A DNA stretch of 64,000 nucleotides, from contig CANIOW010000003.1 in the NCBI GenBank assembly GCA_947469285.1, positions 95,805 to 159,804 on the forward strand. Reading direction: 5' to 3'. Each line of letters opens with the position of its first letter. Position 1 is the first letter of the stretch. The translations under genes and the position numbers were made by a program. Source of the stretch: Gammaproteobacteria bacterium. GTDB lineage: Bacteria > Pseudomonadota > Gammaproteobacteria > Steroidobacterales > Steroidobacteraceae. Below the pieces are notes generated by a model. The model had not been told where the DNA came from, ran no database searches, and saw only the letters and a program-made list of their open reading frames with translations. Below, one piece after another: positions 1 to 9,900 of the stretch.

Positions 1-2600
1 GCCAAAATAAAGCTGGCAAACAGCTCCCCGAGTATTTCAGCGTCGCCCGACGGCACTTCGCGAACGCCGGCCGGCAGGTTGCGCACCGAAGGCAACTGTT
101 TCACCTGTTTGAGTACCGGACCGATGGGTTCGCCGCCCAGTTCACCGGAGATAATGATGTCGCGGCTGCGATCCACGCGGGAAATCTGTGCCGGGCCACT
201 GCCTTCGGTGACAGTAGCCAGAGTCCCCAGTGGCACCGGGCCGGATGCCGTAGGCACCCGCAGCTGTCGCACCATCTCCAGACTGTCACGCGCCGCTTCT
301 GGCAAGGCCACGCGAATGGGAATTTGCCGGTCCGGCAGATCGAACTTCGCCAAGGCCACCTGAAAATCGCCCGCCGTGGCCACGCGAGTCACATCACCCA
401 AAGCCACGGTGTCCACACCAAGGCGCGCCGTGAGTTCGGCATCCGTGCGCACCTGAATTTCTGGACGCACCAGACTGGCACTGGAACGCAGGTTGCCCAT
501 CGAGCCCAGTGAGCGCATCTCGCGCTCTACCGCCGCGGCTGCTTTGGTCAGCATCTCCGGGTCGTCGCCGGCCAACATCAAGTCGAGCTTCTCACCAGGC
601 TCGCCGGTGCTGATCGCAAAGCGCGCACCCGGCACACTCTGCAGCACCTCGCGCATGTTGTTTTCAAGTGCCTGCTGCGAGCGGTGGCGTTCATTCTCGG
701 GGCCAAAATCCACCGTCAGCGTGGCCCGCCGAATATCCGCCGGCAGACTGTTGTCGAAGTTACCGGTCATAGCGGCACCGACCGCCGCGTACACGGAGCG
801 CACTTCCGGGATGCGCTGCACCGCCAGCCGTGCGGCCTCAGCGGCCTGCCGCGTGTCTTCTATCGTGCTGCCAGGCGGCAGCTCAACGCTTAACGAAGTG
901 CGGCCTTTGTCGGCCGCCGGCAGAAACGACGAGGGCAGCAAGGTCATCAGCCCCAGCGACGCCACAAAGAACAGCGTCGCGCCCACGACGGTGATGCGGC
1001 GGTGCGCCATGGCCTGGCGCACCAGCGCGAGATACCAGATTTCCAGTCGTGTGTCCTGCCGCACCTCGACGGTGGGCGTCAGCAGATAGGCCGCCATCAT
1101 CGGCGTCAGCAGACGTGCCACCAGCAACGACACCAACACCGCCACGCCGGCCGTCCAGCCGAATTCACGGAAGAAGCGACCCGGAATGCCCGCCATAAAT
1201 GCCGTGGGCACGAACACTGCCACCAAGGTAAGTGACGTGGCAATGACCGCCAAGCCAATTTCATCAGCGGCTTCCAACGCAGCCTTGAGCGGCGACTTGC
1301 CCATGCGCAGATGGCGTTCGATATTTTCCACTTCGACGATCGCGTCGTCGACCAATATGCCCACCACCAACGCCAACGCCAACAAGGACGACGAATTGAG
1401 CGTAAACCCAGCCAGCCACATGGCGCCAAAGGTAGGGATAATGGACAGCGGTAGCGCGAGCGCGGACACCAGTGTGGCGCGGTAGTCACGCAGGAACCAC
1501 CACACCACTAGCACCGCTAACAGCGCACCTTCCCACAAGGCATTCATCGAGGCCCGATACGAGCCACTGACCTGGTCCGTGGTATTGGAGACTTCAGCGA
1601 ACTGCACCTCGGGATGTTTGGCGGCCAACTCGGCAATACGCGCCCGTGTCGCTTCGCCAACGCGCACCTCACCTGCGCCACGCGAGCGGAAGACTTCGAT
1701 ACCTACGATGGGTTGGCCATCGAGCAGCGCTAGCTGACGGCGCTCGGCATAAGCATCGCGGACGACCGCCACTTCATCCAGACGCACCGTCCCGCCACGG
1801 GGCAGAGTGATGCGCAGCGCGCCTAAGGCCTCAACGCTGGTGGCCGCACCGAGTGTCCGCACGGATTGTTCCGCAGCACCGAGATTGCCACGGCCACCCG
1901 GGACTTCACGCTGTGTGCGCTGCAGGGCCCGCGAGATATCGGCGGCACTCACACCAAAGGCCGCGAGCTTCAACGGATCGAGATCGACGCGTATCTCGCG
2001 TTCCACCCCACCAATGCGCCCGACCCGCGCCACTCCTGGCACACCGAGCAGCTGTTTGGCGATCGTGCCGTCAATAAACCACGACAACTCACGCTCGTCG
2101 AGTTGCGGCGCCTTGACCGCATACGTCAGGATGGCCGCGCCAGCGACGCTAATACGCGCCACCACGGGCTCTTCGATATCACGCGGCAACTGGTCGCGAA
2201 CACGGGTGACCGCATCCCGCACATCATCCACAGCATCGGTGACGTCTTTTTCGATGACGAAACTGATCACCGAGGTCGACAGACCATCGGTGATGGTCGA
2301 GACAATATGTTTGACGCCCTCAGCACTGGCGATCGAATCTTCGATCTTGCGCGTGACCTCCGACTCCAGCTGTGCAGGTGAGGCACCTGGCAAAGCGACC
2401 GTGACCGTGACGGCTGGCAGGTCGATGTTCGGCATGTCCTGCACGTCAAGGCGCTGAAACCCCAACAGCCCAACCAAGCAAAGAAACACGAAGATGAGCA
2501 CCGCCGGCACCGGGGCGCGAATGGCCCAGGCCGACAAGTTCCAGCCCATCTCCACCGAGTTCGGCAGGTCCGGTGCGGGGGGTCGCGTCGGCTCAGTCAC
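1..2600 (-). CDS. RND efflux pump, inner-membrane transporter (partial, C-terminus cut by window edge)
   Basis: Proton-driven inner-membrane permease of a tripartite drug or solute efflux system. The GTG start overlaps the TGA of the adaptor gene (GTGA). About 866 residues are visible of a family usually about 1020-1050 long, so the last membrane helices lie outside the window. TM1 is at about residues 28-48, followed by porter-domain sequence. A TM4 helix near residue 395 carries the paired acidic motif LVDDAIVEVENIE, the proton-relay aspartates of AcrB-type pumps, and further helices begin near residue 430. It is the last gene of a tetR-oprM-adaptor-pump operon. The substrate cannot be told from sequence; the lack of heavy-metal motifs in the visible part suggests the hydrophobe/amphiphile (HAE) class, by inference. 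Confidence 0.93.
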   Translation of the reverse strand, partial: MTEPTRPPAPDLPNSVEMGWNLSAWAIRAPVPAVLIFVFLCLVGLLGFQRLDVQDMPNIDLPAVTVTVALPGASPAQLESEVTRKIEDSIASAEGVKHIVSTITDGLSTSVISFVIEKDVTDAVDDVRDAVTRVRDQLPRDIEEPVVARISVAGAAILTYAVKAPQLDERELSWFIDGTIAKQLLGVPGVARVGRIGGVEREIRVDLDPLKLAAFGVSAADISRALQRTQREVPGGRGNLGAAEQSVRTLGAATSVEALGALRITLPRGGTVRLDEVAVVRDAYAERRQLALLDGQPIVGIEVFRSRGAGEVRVGEATRARIAELAAKHPEVQFAEVSNTTDQVSGSYRASMNALWEGALLAVLVVWWFLRDYRATLVSALALPLSIIPTFGAMWLAGFTLNSSSLLALALVVGILVDDAIVEVENIERHLRMGKSPLKAALEAADEIGLAVIATSLTLVAVFVPTAFMAGIPGRFFREFGWTAGVAVLVSLLVARLLTPMMAAYLLTPTVEVRQDTRLEIWYLALVRQAMAHRRITVVGATLFFVASLGLMTLLPSSFLPAADKGRTSLSVELPPGSTIEDTRQAAEAARLAVQRIPEVRSVYAAVGAAMTGNFDNSLPADIRRATLTVDFGPENERHRSQQALENNMREVLQSVPGARFAISTGEPGEKLDLMLAGDDPEMLTKAAAAVEREMRSLGSMGNLRSSASLVRPEIQVRTDAELTARLGVDTVALGDVTRVATAGDFQVALAKFDLPDRQIPIRVALPEAARDSLEMVRQLRVPTASGPVPLGTLATVTEGSGPAQISRVDRSRDIIISGELGGEPIGPVLKQVKQLPSVRNLPAGVREVPSGDAEILGELFASFIL

Positions 2601-3733
2601 AGGGCCGGCCCGCTCACGACGCGCACATAGTCCGCATCATTCAAAAAGCCAGCGCCGGCGGCTACTACGCGCACGCCGACCGCAAGGCCGTGCAGAATCT
2701 CGATGCGGTTAGCCTGACGACGACCGGTGACCACGCGTAAGCGCTGGACCTGGTCCTCCTTGCCGAGCTTAAAGACATAGGCCAGACCGTCGCGCAGCAC
2801 CACCGCCGACTGCGGCAGCGTGAGCGCTGGCGCGTCGCCGAGCAAAAACCGTCCGTTAGCAAAAGTACCCGCGGCGGCATAGCGGCTGGCACCAGGCAGG
2901 TCGACATAGGCCAGAACCGTGCGATTACGGGCGTCGACCTTAGGCGACAGCGCGCGCACTTTGCCGCTCATCGTCGTGCCCTGTGCGGTGGTCAGCTCTA
3001 CCCGCACGCCGGGACGCACGGCCACGAGATTGCCTTCGGCAATCTCGGCGCGCCATTCCAGGCGTGACTGGCGAATGAGACGAAACAGTTCCGTACCGGC
3101 AGGCACCACCGCACCAGTGGTCGCTGCACGCGCCGAGATCACTCCAGCATCCGGCGCCACCACGCGGGTCTTCTGCAGCAGCAAGGCCGCCAGGTCGCGG
3201 CGGGCCTTGGCGCTGTTCCACTGCGCTTTCGCGGCCCGTGCTGCCACCTCGAACTGGTCGAGATCCTGGGCCGACAAAGCCCCCGTATCAATGAGCGACC
3301 GTGAGCGCCCGGCATTTGACGCCGCCTCGGCCTCACGTGCCGCCGCTTCGTCCACCGCCGCCTCGGCTTGGGCCAGTTCCGCCACCGCGGTTTCGTCAGC
3401 GAACCGCGCCAGCAGTTGACCGCGGGTGACACGGTCCCCCACGTTGGCACGCACTTCGGCGAGGCGCAGCCCATTCACTTCCGCGCCCACGCTGGCCTCC
3501 TCCCAGGCCTCGATGCTACCGCTCGCGGCCAGCACCCGTGGCCAGGATTCTTGCCGCGACTGCGCCACGGTCACGCTCAACGAAACCGCAGCCGTGCGCT
3601 TTGCCGTGGCCAAAGTGGTAGCCGCCATCGTTGGCGCCGGCGCCTGTAGCCACAGACCGAGCAGCGCTGCCGCTGCTACGCCGATCAACACCCAAACCTT
3701 GCGCCACTGACGCCAGTCTGCGAATCCAGCCAT
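2597..3733 (-). CDS. RND efflux periplasmic adaptor (membrane fusion protein)
   Basis: HlyD/AcrA-family adaptor that bridges the inner-membrane pump and the outer-membrane channel. The product of 378 residues has one N-terminal membrane anchor (about residues 12-30), a biotinyl-lipoyl half near VGAEVNGLRLAEV, an Ala/Glu-rich helical hairpin at about 100-170, the second lipoyl half near VVAPDAGVISA, then beta-barrel and membrane-proximal domains. Two starts are possible. The ATG at 3742 overlaps the upstream stop (ATGA) but has its AAGGA directly against it, whereas the ATG at 3733 has AAGGA about 8 bases upstream and was chosen. The 3' end overlaps the pump start. Confidence 0.92.
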   Translation of the reverse strand: MAGFADWRQWRKVWVLIGVAAAALLGLWLQAPAPTMAATTLATAKRTAAVSLSVTVAQSRQESWPRVLAASGSIEAWEEASVGAEVNGLRLAEVRANVGDRVTRGQLLARFADETAVAELAQAEAAVDEAAAREAEAASNAGRSRSLIDTGALSAQDLDQFEVAARAAKAQWNSAKARRDLAALLLQKTRVVAPDAGVISARAATTGAVVPAGTELFRLIRQSRLEWRAEIAEGNLVAVRPGVRVELTTAQGTTMSGKVRALSPKVDARNRTVLAYVDLPGASRYAAAGTFANGRFLLGDAPALTLPQSAVVLRDGLAYVFKLGKEDQVQRLRVVTGRRQANRIEILHGLAVGVRVVAAGAGFLNDADYVRVVSGPAL

Positions 3734-3738
3734 ATCGT

Positions 3739-5166
3739 TCATCCTTCGTGGCGGGACCAGCCGCCACCCAAAGCCTTGTAAACCGCAATCCACGCCGTGG
3801 TGCGTTCGTGTTCCAGTGCGAGCAAGGTATCGTCGGCTTGCAAGCCGACGCGCCGCAGCTCTTCCAGTTCCAGCACGCTCGCCAGCCCCTGCCGCTGCCG
3901 CGCCTCGGTCGCGGCGAGCACGGTGGTATAGCGGTGGACAGCACGCGTGGCGTCATCCGCCCGCGAGTTCGCGGCGGCCAGCGTGACCAAAGCGTCTTCG
4001 ACTTCGCGAATGGCTTGACGCACCACATCTTCATAATGGGCATGCGCGCCATCCACCCGGACGCGCAGCACTTGCAGCCCGGCAACGGCGCGTCCTGCGC
4101 TCAGCACCGGCAGACTGACGGACGGGCCGAATTTCCACGGCGAGACCTCGAAGGACTGGCCGAGCACGTCCGTGCGTTCTTTGCCGAGCGAGCCGGTGAG
4201 TGTGACCGCAGGCAGCAGCTGCGCCAGCCCCACTCCGACCTCGGCGTTCGCTGCCGCCCATTCAGCTTCTGCGGCGGCCACATCGGGGCGTTGACGAATC
4301 AGTGCCGCCGGCAAGGTGTCGATGCGCACCACCTTTGGGTGCACCGCGCCTTCGCTGCGTGGCAAGGCCAGCGTGGCCGCCACCTTGGCCGGTGCAAGTC
4401 CGCTCAGATACACCAGCGCATTGCGGGTGCGAGCGCACTGCGCCTGTGTCGCCGCTACCAGCGTCGCCGTGTCTGCGTCGGCGGCGTCCGCCAGCGCCGC
4501 CTCAACGCTGGAGGCCAGTCCGGCACGCGCCTTCAACGCGAGCAGGTCCCGTGTCTGCCGTCGCGACTGTAGCGCTGCCTGTTGCAACAACACGCGCGCC
4601 TCACAGCTCCGCAGCGCCGAGTAAGTGGAGGCTACTTCCGCTGCCAATGACACCTTTGCATCATTCCATTCAGCCTCCCGAGCACGCGCTCGCGCCCGGG
4701 AGGCTTCCAGCGCGCGGCGTTTACCGCCGAACAGGTCGAGTTCCCACCGCGCGTCGAGGCTCCGACTACGCACTTCCGTAAGGCCGGTCAGCGCGCCTTG
4801 ATTGTCGAAGCCGAAGATACTGCGGCTGCGCTTGAACTCTGCATTGGCACTGCCATCCGGCAACAGTCCAGCCACATCGAGCCAGGCCGTGGCCCGCGCC
4901 TCACGCAGGCGCGCGAGGGCGGTGTCCAGCGAAGGATTCAGCGTCTCGGCGGCCTCGATGAACGTCGTCAGTGCCGGGTCGTTGAACTGCTGCCACCAGG
5001 CCAGCAGCTGCGCCGGCTGCCCGTCGTGCGGCAGTGTCGCCTGCCACGCTGCCGGCACAACCGGCGTGGGCGCCTTGAAGTTCGGGCCGACCGCGCAAGC
5101 ACCGAGCAGGCTGGCTAACGCCAGCGACATGAGCGTGAGTCGACCCGTCAACGGCCGGCAGCTCAT
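3739..5166 (-). CDS. NodT-family outer-membrane efflux lipoprotein
   Basis: Outer-membrane channel of the tripartite pump. The 475-residue length is typical of OprM/NodT proteins. The N-terminus is a lipoprotein signal with lipobox LLGAC (Cys24), followed by AVGPNFKAPTPVVP, the usual start of mature NodT proteins. Two long Ala/Arg-rich helical repeats (about 70-250 and 280-460) fit the duplicated TolC-type barrel and tunnel. The start codon overlaps the TGA of the tetR gene (ATGA), and its own stop overlaps the possible upstream start of the adaptor, which suggests translational coupling along the operon. Confidence 0.93.
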   Translation of the reverse strand: MSCRPLTGRLTLMSLALASLLGACAVGPNFKAPTPVVPAAWQATLPHDGQPAQLLAWWQQFNDPALTTFIEAAETLNPSLDTALARLREARATAWLDVAGLLPDGSANAEFKRSRSIFGFDNQGALTGLTEVRSRSLDARWELDLFGGKRRALEASRARARAREAEWNDAKVSLAAEVASTYSALRSCEARVLLQQAALQSRRQTRDLLALKARAGLASSVEAALADAADADTATLVAATQAQCARTRNALVYLSGLAPAKVAATLALPRSEGAVHPKVVRIDTLPAALIRQRPDVAAAEAEWAAANAEVGVGLAQLLPAVTLTGSLGKERTDVLGQSFEVSPWKFGPSVSLPVLSAGRAVAGLQVLRVRVDGAHAHYEDVVRQAIREVEDALVTLAAANSRADDATRAVHRYTTVLAATEARQRQGLASVLELEELRRVGLQADDTLLALEHERTTAWIAVYKALGGGWSRHEG

Positions 5167-5873
5167 AAAGCACCCCGGCGGCGCTGTTCGGCTTCGATCA
5201 AGGCGGCGCCAAATAATGCACTCCGCTCTACGAGCACTTCGCGCGCTTCAGGCGTCGCCAGCAGCCCTGGCGCAAACGCCTCCACTTCCGGGCGCACCAG
5301 AAAATAGATGGTCCCCAGTCCCACCATGGCAAACGCTAACGCGTGTAAGGCCTCGTCCGGGGCGGTGAGTTTGAATTCGCGGCACAGCAGCAAGGTGAGT
5401 CGGTCGTGGTAAGGACGAATGGCTTGCGTCTGCGTCGATCCGAGCACGCCGCTGGGTTCCACCTGTTCGCGCGCATGTAGGAGCATGAGCTGCCGCGACA
5501 CTTCGTCACAGCCAAGGACCGACAGCATGCCGCGGTAAAAATGCCGCAGCCGATCCGTACGCGGTAATGCGGCGTCATCCATCCACCGCGAGACCTCGAG
5601 AATCTGCTGCATCGGCAATTGGAACAGCGCCTGGTAAAGCGCCGCTTTGTCGCCGAAGTGGTAGTGGATGGCGGCCGAGTTGGCGCCGGCCCGCTCGCAG
5701 ATTTCACGGGTAGAGGCGCCGTGGTAACCCTGCTTGGCGAACACCCCGATGGCGGCCCGCACCAGTCGGTAGCGTGTGTCGTCCCGGGTTGCCCCGGCGC
5801 CGAGGCCGGCAAACGGTCCGCTGGCCGGAGCAACGCTGGCCGCTAGGTCGTGGAAGGGGACGGTGGCGTTCAT
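5163..5873 (-). CDS. TetR/AcrR-family regulator, CecR-like
   Basis: DNA-binding repressor of 236 residues, first gene of the efflux operon. The N-terminal TetR helix-turn-helix is near residues 28-75 (RYRLVRAAIGVFAKQGY, then STREICERAGANSAAIHYHF). The C-terminal ligand domain resembles the CecR/YbiH (DUF1956) class, whose E. coli member controls an adaptor and export genes. An upstream in-frame ATG at 5906 would add 11 residues; the ATG at 5873 places the HTH at the normal distance and was preferred, though no strong ribosome site is visible for either. Autoregulation is likely because the regulator leads the operon it would control, and a palindrome lies just upstream at 5911-5920. Confidence 0.88.
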   Translation of the reverse strand: MNATVPFHDLAASVAPASGPFAGLGAGATRDDTRYRLVRAAIGVFAKQGYHGASTREICERAGANSAAIHYHFGDKAALYQALFQLPMQQILEVSRWMDDAALPRTDRLRHFYRGMLSVLGCDEVSRQLMLLHAREQVEPSGVLGSTQTQAIRPYHDRLTLLLCREFKLTAPDEALHALAFAMVGLGTIYFLVRPEVEAFAPGLLATPEAREVLVERSALFGAALIEAEQRRRGAL

Positions 5874-5910
5874 GGTGGGCGGCAGTGTAGAGGCCGCACC
5901 GGGCACATTT

Positions 5911-5920
5911 CAAGCGCTTG
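5911..5920. promoter_or_regulatory. Palindrome upstream of tetR, candidate operator
   Basis: CAAGCGCTTG is a perfect 10-base palindrome set in a looser TTCAA...TTGAA context. It sits 38 bases upstream of the preferred tetR start in the only short gap (5874-5941) that could hold the efflux operon promoter. TetR-family operators are typically such inverted repeats. The assignment is inference. Confidence 0.4.
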
Positions 5921-5941
5921 TTTGAATTGTCGGGCCGGCGT

Positions 5942-6982
5942 TTAGCTGGTCGCCTTCGCCGTCCCACCCAGCAGGTTCAATTGCCACAGGTCCTTGCCGG
6001 TCACCGTCAAGATGGGGCGCAAGGTCATCAAGGCCGTCTTGCCCACCGCCCGCTCCAAGTGAGCCAATTCCGCCAGGCCGCTTTGAATCTCCGGATCGGG
6101 GCCCTCTTCGCCAAGACCCACTTCGCGCATCAGAATCAAACCGTTGGCCCGCAACGCCAGCTCACCCTGCAGCCGCATATAGCACAGCATGTCTGCCAGC
6201 GTTTCGCCGTCGAAACGGTTACGCAGCGACTGCAGATAGCGGCCCGAAGGCGTGTCCAGAAACTGGCCAGACTTGATGCTGTTTAGCAAAGTCAGTTTGG
6301 CGTTGAGGTCCGACTCCATCCAGTCGCGCAGCCCGCTCTCGCTGCGCTTGAACACGAAATAGAACGCTACCGGCAACACCACCGCCATGACGGCCGTGGC
6401 AATAAAGGGCTGCACCAGCAGATGGTTGAAAGCCGAATGCAACACCACGCCGCAGACAAACCCCGGCAGGAAGTATTGCAGCCCGCCGTCGGGATGCCGG
6501 TCATACAGCGCTACTGAGATCATGGCGAAGATGCCCGTGGCGCCGCCATGCATGATGGCCGTACCGAAACCCCGGATGATCTGCACCAGCAGCACCGCGT
6601 TGGTGCGCTCCGCCAGATAGAACACATTTTCTACCAGCGCGAACCCCGCACCGAGTGCAAAACCGACGATGAGCGCGTCGACCAGCAGGCCCACGCGACG
6701 GGTATGCACAAACACCACCACCAGCAGGCCCTTGAGCAATTCTTCAACCCACGGTGCGACGTAACGCGAGTACGTCACAAACTCCATATCGAATTGATTG
6801 TACACAGCACCATTGACGAAGTAGCTCGCCCCGGCGGTGGCCGCACCCACCACAATGATGCCCGTAATCAATTTCACGGACACCAGCTTGAAGCTGTCGA
6901 AGTAAATCAAGGCAGCCAGAAACACCACCACCGGCAGCAGCGCCACCGGCGTGTCCCAGGTCAGCAACCAATGCTCATACAT
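5942..6982 (-). CDS. prsW: PrsW-family intramembrane metalloprotease
   Basis: Polytopic inner-membrane protein of 346 residues with about seven helices in the first 215. It carries the PrsW/CAAX-protease-type signature: VEELLKG (Glu80-Glu81), ALVENVFY (Glu118-Asn119), MHGG (His145) and HSAFNH (His182, His187). These are the expected metal-binding or catalytic residues within the membrane. In Bacillus, PrsW makes the first cut in an anti-sigma factor. The soluble C-terminal tail (about 220-346) has no domain I recognise. The ATG at 6982 joins the upstream stop as TGATG; a GTG at 6985 is also possible. It is translationally coupled to the outer-membrane peptidase gene and lies about 3.7 kb from an anti-sigma gene. 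Confidence 0.85.
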   Translation of the reverse strand: MYEHWLLTWDTPVALLPVVVFLAALIYFDSFKLVSVKLITGIIVVGAATAGASYFVNGAVYNQFDMEFVTYSRYVAPWVEELLKGLLVVVFVHTRRVGLLVDALIVGFALGAGFALVENVFYLAERTNAVLLVQIIRGFGTAIMHGGATGIFAMISVALYDRHPDGGLQYFLPGFVCGVVLHSAFNHLLVQPFIATAVMAVVLPVAFYFVFKRSESGLRDWMESDLNAKLTLLNSIKSGQFLDTPSGRYLQSLRNRFDGETLADMLCYMRLQGELALRANGLILMREVGLGEEGPDPEIQSGLAELAHLERAVGKTALMTLRPILTVTGKDLWQLNLLGGTAKATS

Positions 6983-9900
6983 CACAACACCTGAAACGAG
7001 ATCATGAATTCATTCTTGCCCAGACCGCCGCCACCAAAGCCGCGCGCAAAGCCGACCGAGAACATCATCGGTAGGCGGTGCATGACCTGCAACTGGAAGT
7101 CGAGCTGCACGCCCACATTCGAGGCGTGCTGGCGCAGATTGGCATCCTGAACGTTGGTCACCATGGTGCTGGCGAAAATCTCCGGGCGCATCCAGCTCAA
7201 GTAAGCCCCGGGGCTGCCCAGCGCGTCAAAGCGCAGTGGCGGCAAGCTCCATTCGAGCATGGTCTTCACCAAGGTCTTGCCGCTGAGGGCATCGATGTCG
7301 AAACCGGGCATGGAGAGCATGTCGCGGTAGCGCTGTGCACCGCCGTTGGCGGCGTTGTCCACATAGTTGTTACCAAAGCTGCCCACGTACGCATTGGACA
7401 GCGGCGAATCCACATGCCCGTCAGAGACACTGAACCCACTTCTCAGCCACAGAGAAGAGTGGTTGATGGGCAGCGAGAACCCCACGTCGTATTGGCCGCT
7501 GATGCTGGCGGTCAGATCGCCACGCGCGCCCAGCGTGTGCGCCATCAGCGACCAGCTGTGTCCGGCCTCATTGTCGACAGCGCCCTCAGAGGAACGTGTA
7601 TCCACGGACACCAGGCCCACATCCAGCGCTGACAGATGGCTGGGAGAAGCAATCGTCTGCGACCCAGGCAGTGCGTCGAGGCCGCCGTAATAAGCGAGGT
7701 TGACCACGAAGTTGAGCGTCTCGGGCGGGTCGTACACCAGCGGGCGGTCGTAGTTGAGGTAAACGCTATAGCCCTCGCGTGCCAGCTTGGTCGGGCCGAA
7801 CAGGTCGTAGAAGTCAGCGGCGTTCCACTTCACGCCGGTGGTCCAGTTGCCGTGGTGCAGATCGGCATTGAAATGCAGCCGCTCCTTCACCCGCACTGCG
7901 GTACCGGGGCTATAGCTTAAGTCTGTCTTTAACCAGTCGAGCCCCATCGGGTCGCCGAAGGCCGCGTTAAAGCCCACGGCCTTGGCGTTTTTGTAAGCCG
8001 CAATACCGGGAATTAAATAGTTGAGACGCAGTTCATGCAAGGGCCGGTAGTCGCCCTTGCCAATGACACGAGCGTCGTACGCACTGCTCGGCGCGGTGCT
8101 ACTGATGCCCCAGCTCTGTACCACCGGGTGCTGCGACGACACCTGTTCGCCCAGAAAGGTGATGGCGCTCATGTCTTCCGTGGGTTTGGCGTCAATGACC
8201 GTCGGCACAAACCCTGTGCCGCTGTAGCGCAACACCAGCAACTGGTCGTTGGTCAACACCTGCGGGCGGAAGAAACCGATAGCGGTGTTGCTCACCGCCT
8301 CAAGCGCTTCATTGGCCAACTCGTAACGGTAGATATTGGACACACCCGTGTAGTAACTGCTGCCGAACAAATAACGTCCGTCAGGGGAAAACACAAAGCC
8401 TTCCGGGGTGGCGCCGTCGAGATGTAGGCGGTGCACAGGCGTGGCATCGCCTTTCTCCAGCGCCGCCACGCTCATGACGCGCACTTCACTCACCGGCCGT
8501 GTGGTGGGTGTTGACCCGGGACGGGACACGCTCACCGACACCAACGTGCCGTCGGCGGACACGTCGAGGTCGCTCGGTGCCTCGGGGTAGCGGAACACCG
8601 ACACGGTCTTCCATTCCCGATACGGGTAGGGCAAGCGCACGAGCATGGCGAAGCCGCGGTTGTGACGCAGGCCCCACAAGGAGCGGTCAGCCGCGTTGAA
8701 AGCGAGATCGCCAATGCGGGCGCCTGCTGCCAGCAGGCTGACCTTGCCGGTACGCAGGTCGAGCGCCTCCAGGTTGCGGTAAGTGTTGTTGTTGCTGGTG
8801 AAGAACAAGGTTTCGTTGGCCGCATCATAGGCCAGCGAAGCCACCCGGAGACCACTGGGGCCTTTCACCTCCAGCAGGTTGGTGACCTTGCCGTTCTGGC
8901 GGGCAATGGCCACCAGCTGCGACACCTGGCCCGGGAATTTGATGGCGGCATAGACCTTCGTGCCGTCCGCCGACACAAAAGTGCGCGACACCGAACCCAG
9001 CAACTGCTGCGTCACATCCTGGTAAGGCGTGATGGGGTGTTCCTTGGCCGCGGCCAGGTTCTTTTGCTGGAACTCGTGTTCAAACCGCACCCAGTTCTGC
9101 CACGACTGCTCCAGCGGCAAACCATAGACCTGCTGGAACTGGTCAGCGTAATAGCGCTGTGTGCCGTCTTTTCGCGTCAACCAGGCCAGCAGCTTTTCTG
9201 GGCCATAGGTCAGCGCCAGATAATTCATGAAGCGCGTGCCATACAGATAAGCATTGGCGCCGGAGCGGAAATCGACTTCCGTACCCTTGGACACCAGCCC
9301 CAGTGGGTCATAGAAGGGCACGCCTTCATTCACCATGCCGCGGAACACCATCTCATCGAAGCCGCCCCAGGCGCGGCCCGTGCCGCCCATCTGCCAGGTT
9401 TCCATGAACACCGCCGCGCCTTCTTGGTACCAGCGAGGCGCCGTTGAACGAGGCGAAGTCAGGTAGTAGTACAGCAGGCTTTCCGGATGCTGCGCGTCGG
9501 GGATGACCTTGCCGCGGAACAAGGAACGAAAACGCCGGTCTGCTGCCGAGGCGCCGTCGTTGAAAACCACATGGAGCGTCTCATGCGCCGCGGTGGACGT
9601 GAAATTGTCCGCGGGCGTGAGTGACTCATAGGGTTCATCCGGCACCGATACCTCATAGAACACCTGGTTACGCGGTGCGGTGGTGGTGGTGGCATCGGAG
9701 CCATCACTGAAATCTGACAGCAGCACATTCACCTGGCCGTCGGGCTGGAAGCCAAACAGTGCCTTATCGGCGTCCAAGGCATCGAGGAAACTGCGCGCCG
9801 CACTCGGCGCCAAAAAGGCCGTCGCCGGGTCGTAATAGACAACCTTGAGTTCTTTGGTCTCGATATATTTCAGCTGCGCAGGTGCCGGCAAGGCGACCGC

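Noticed and set aside
1807..2457. Plus-strand frames in the RND pump region
   Set aside because: The minus-strand frame translates continuously into a recognisable RND pump from 2600 to the window edge, so these are shadows.
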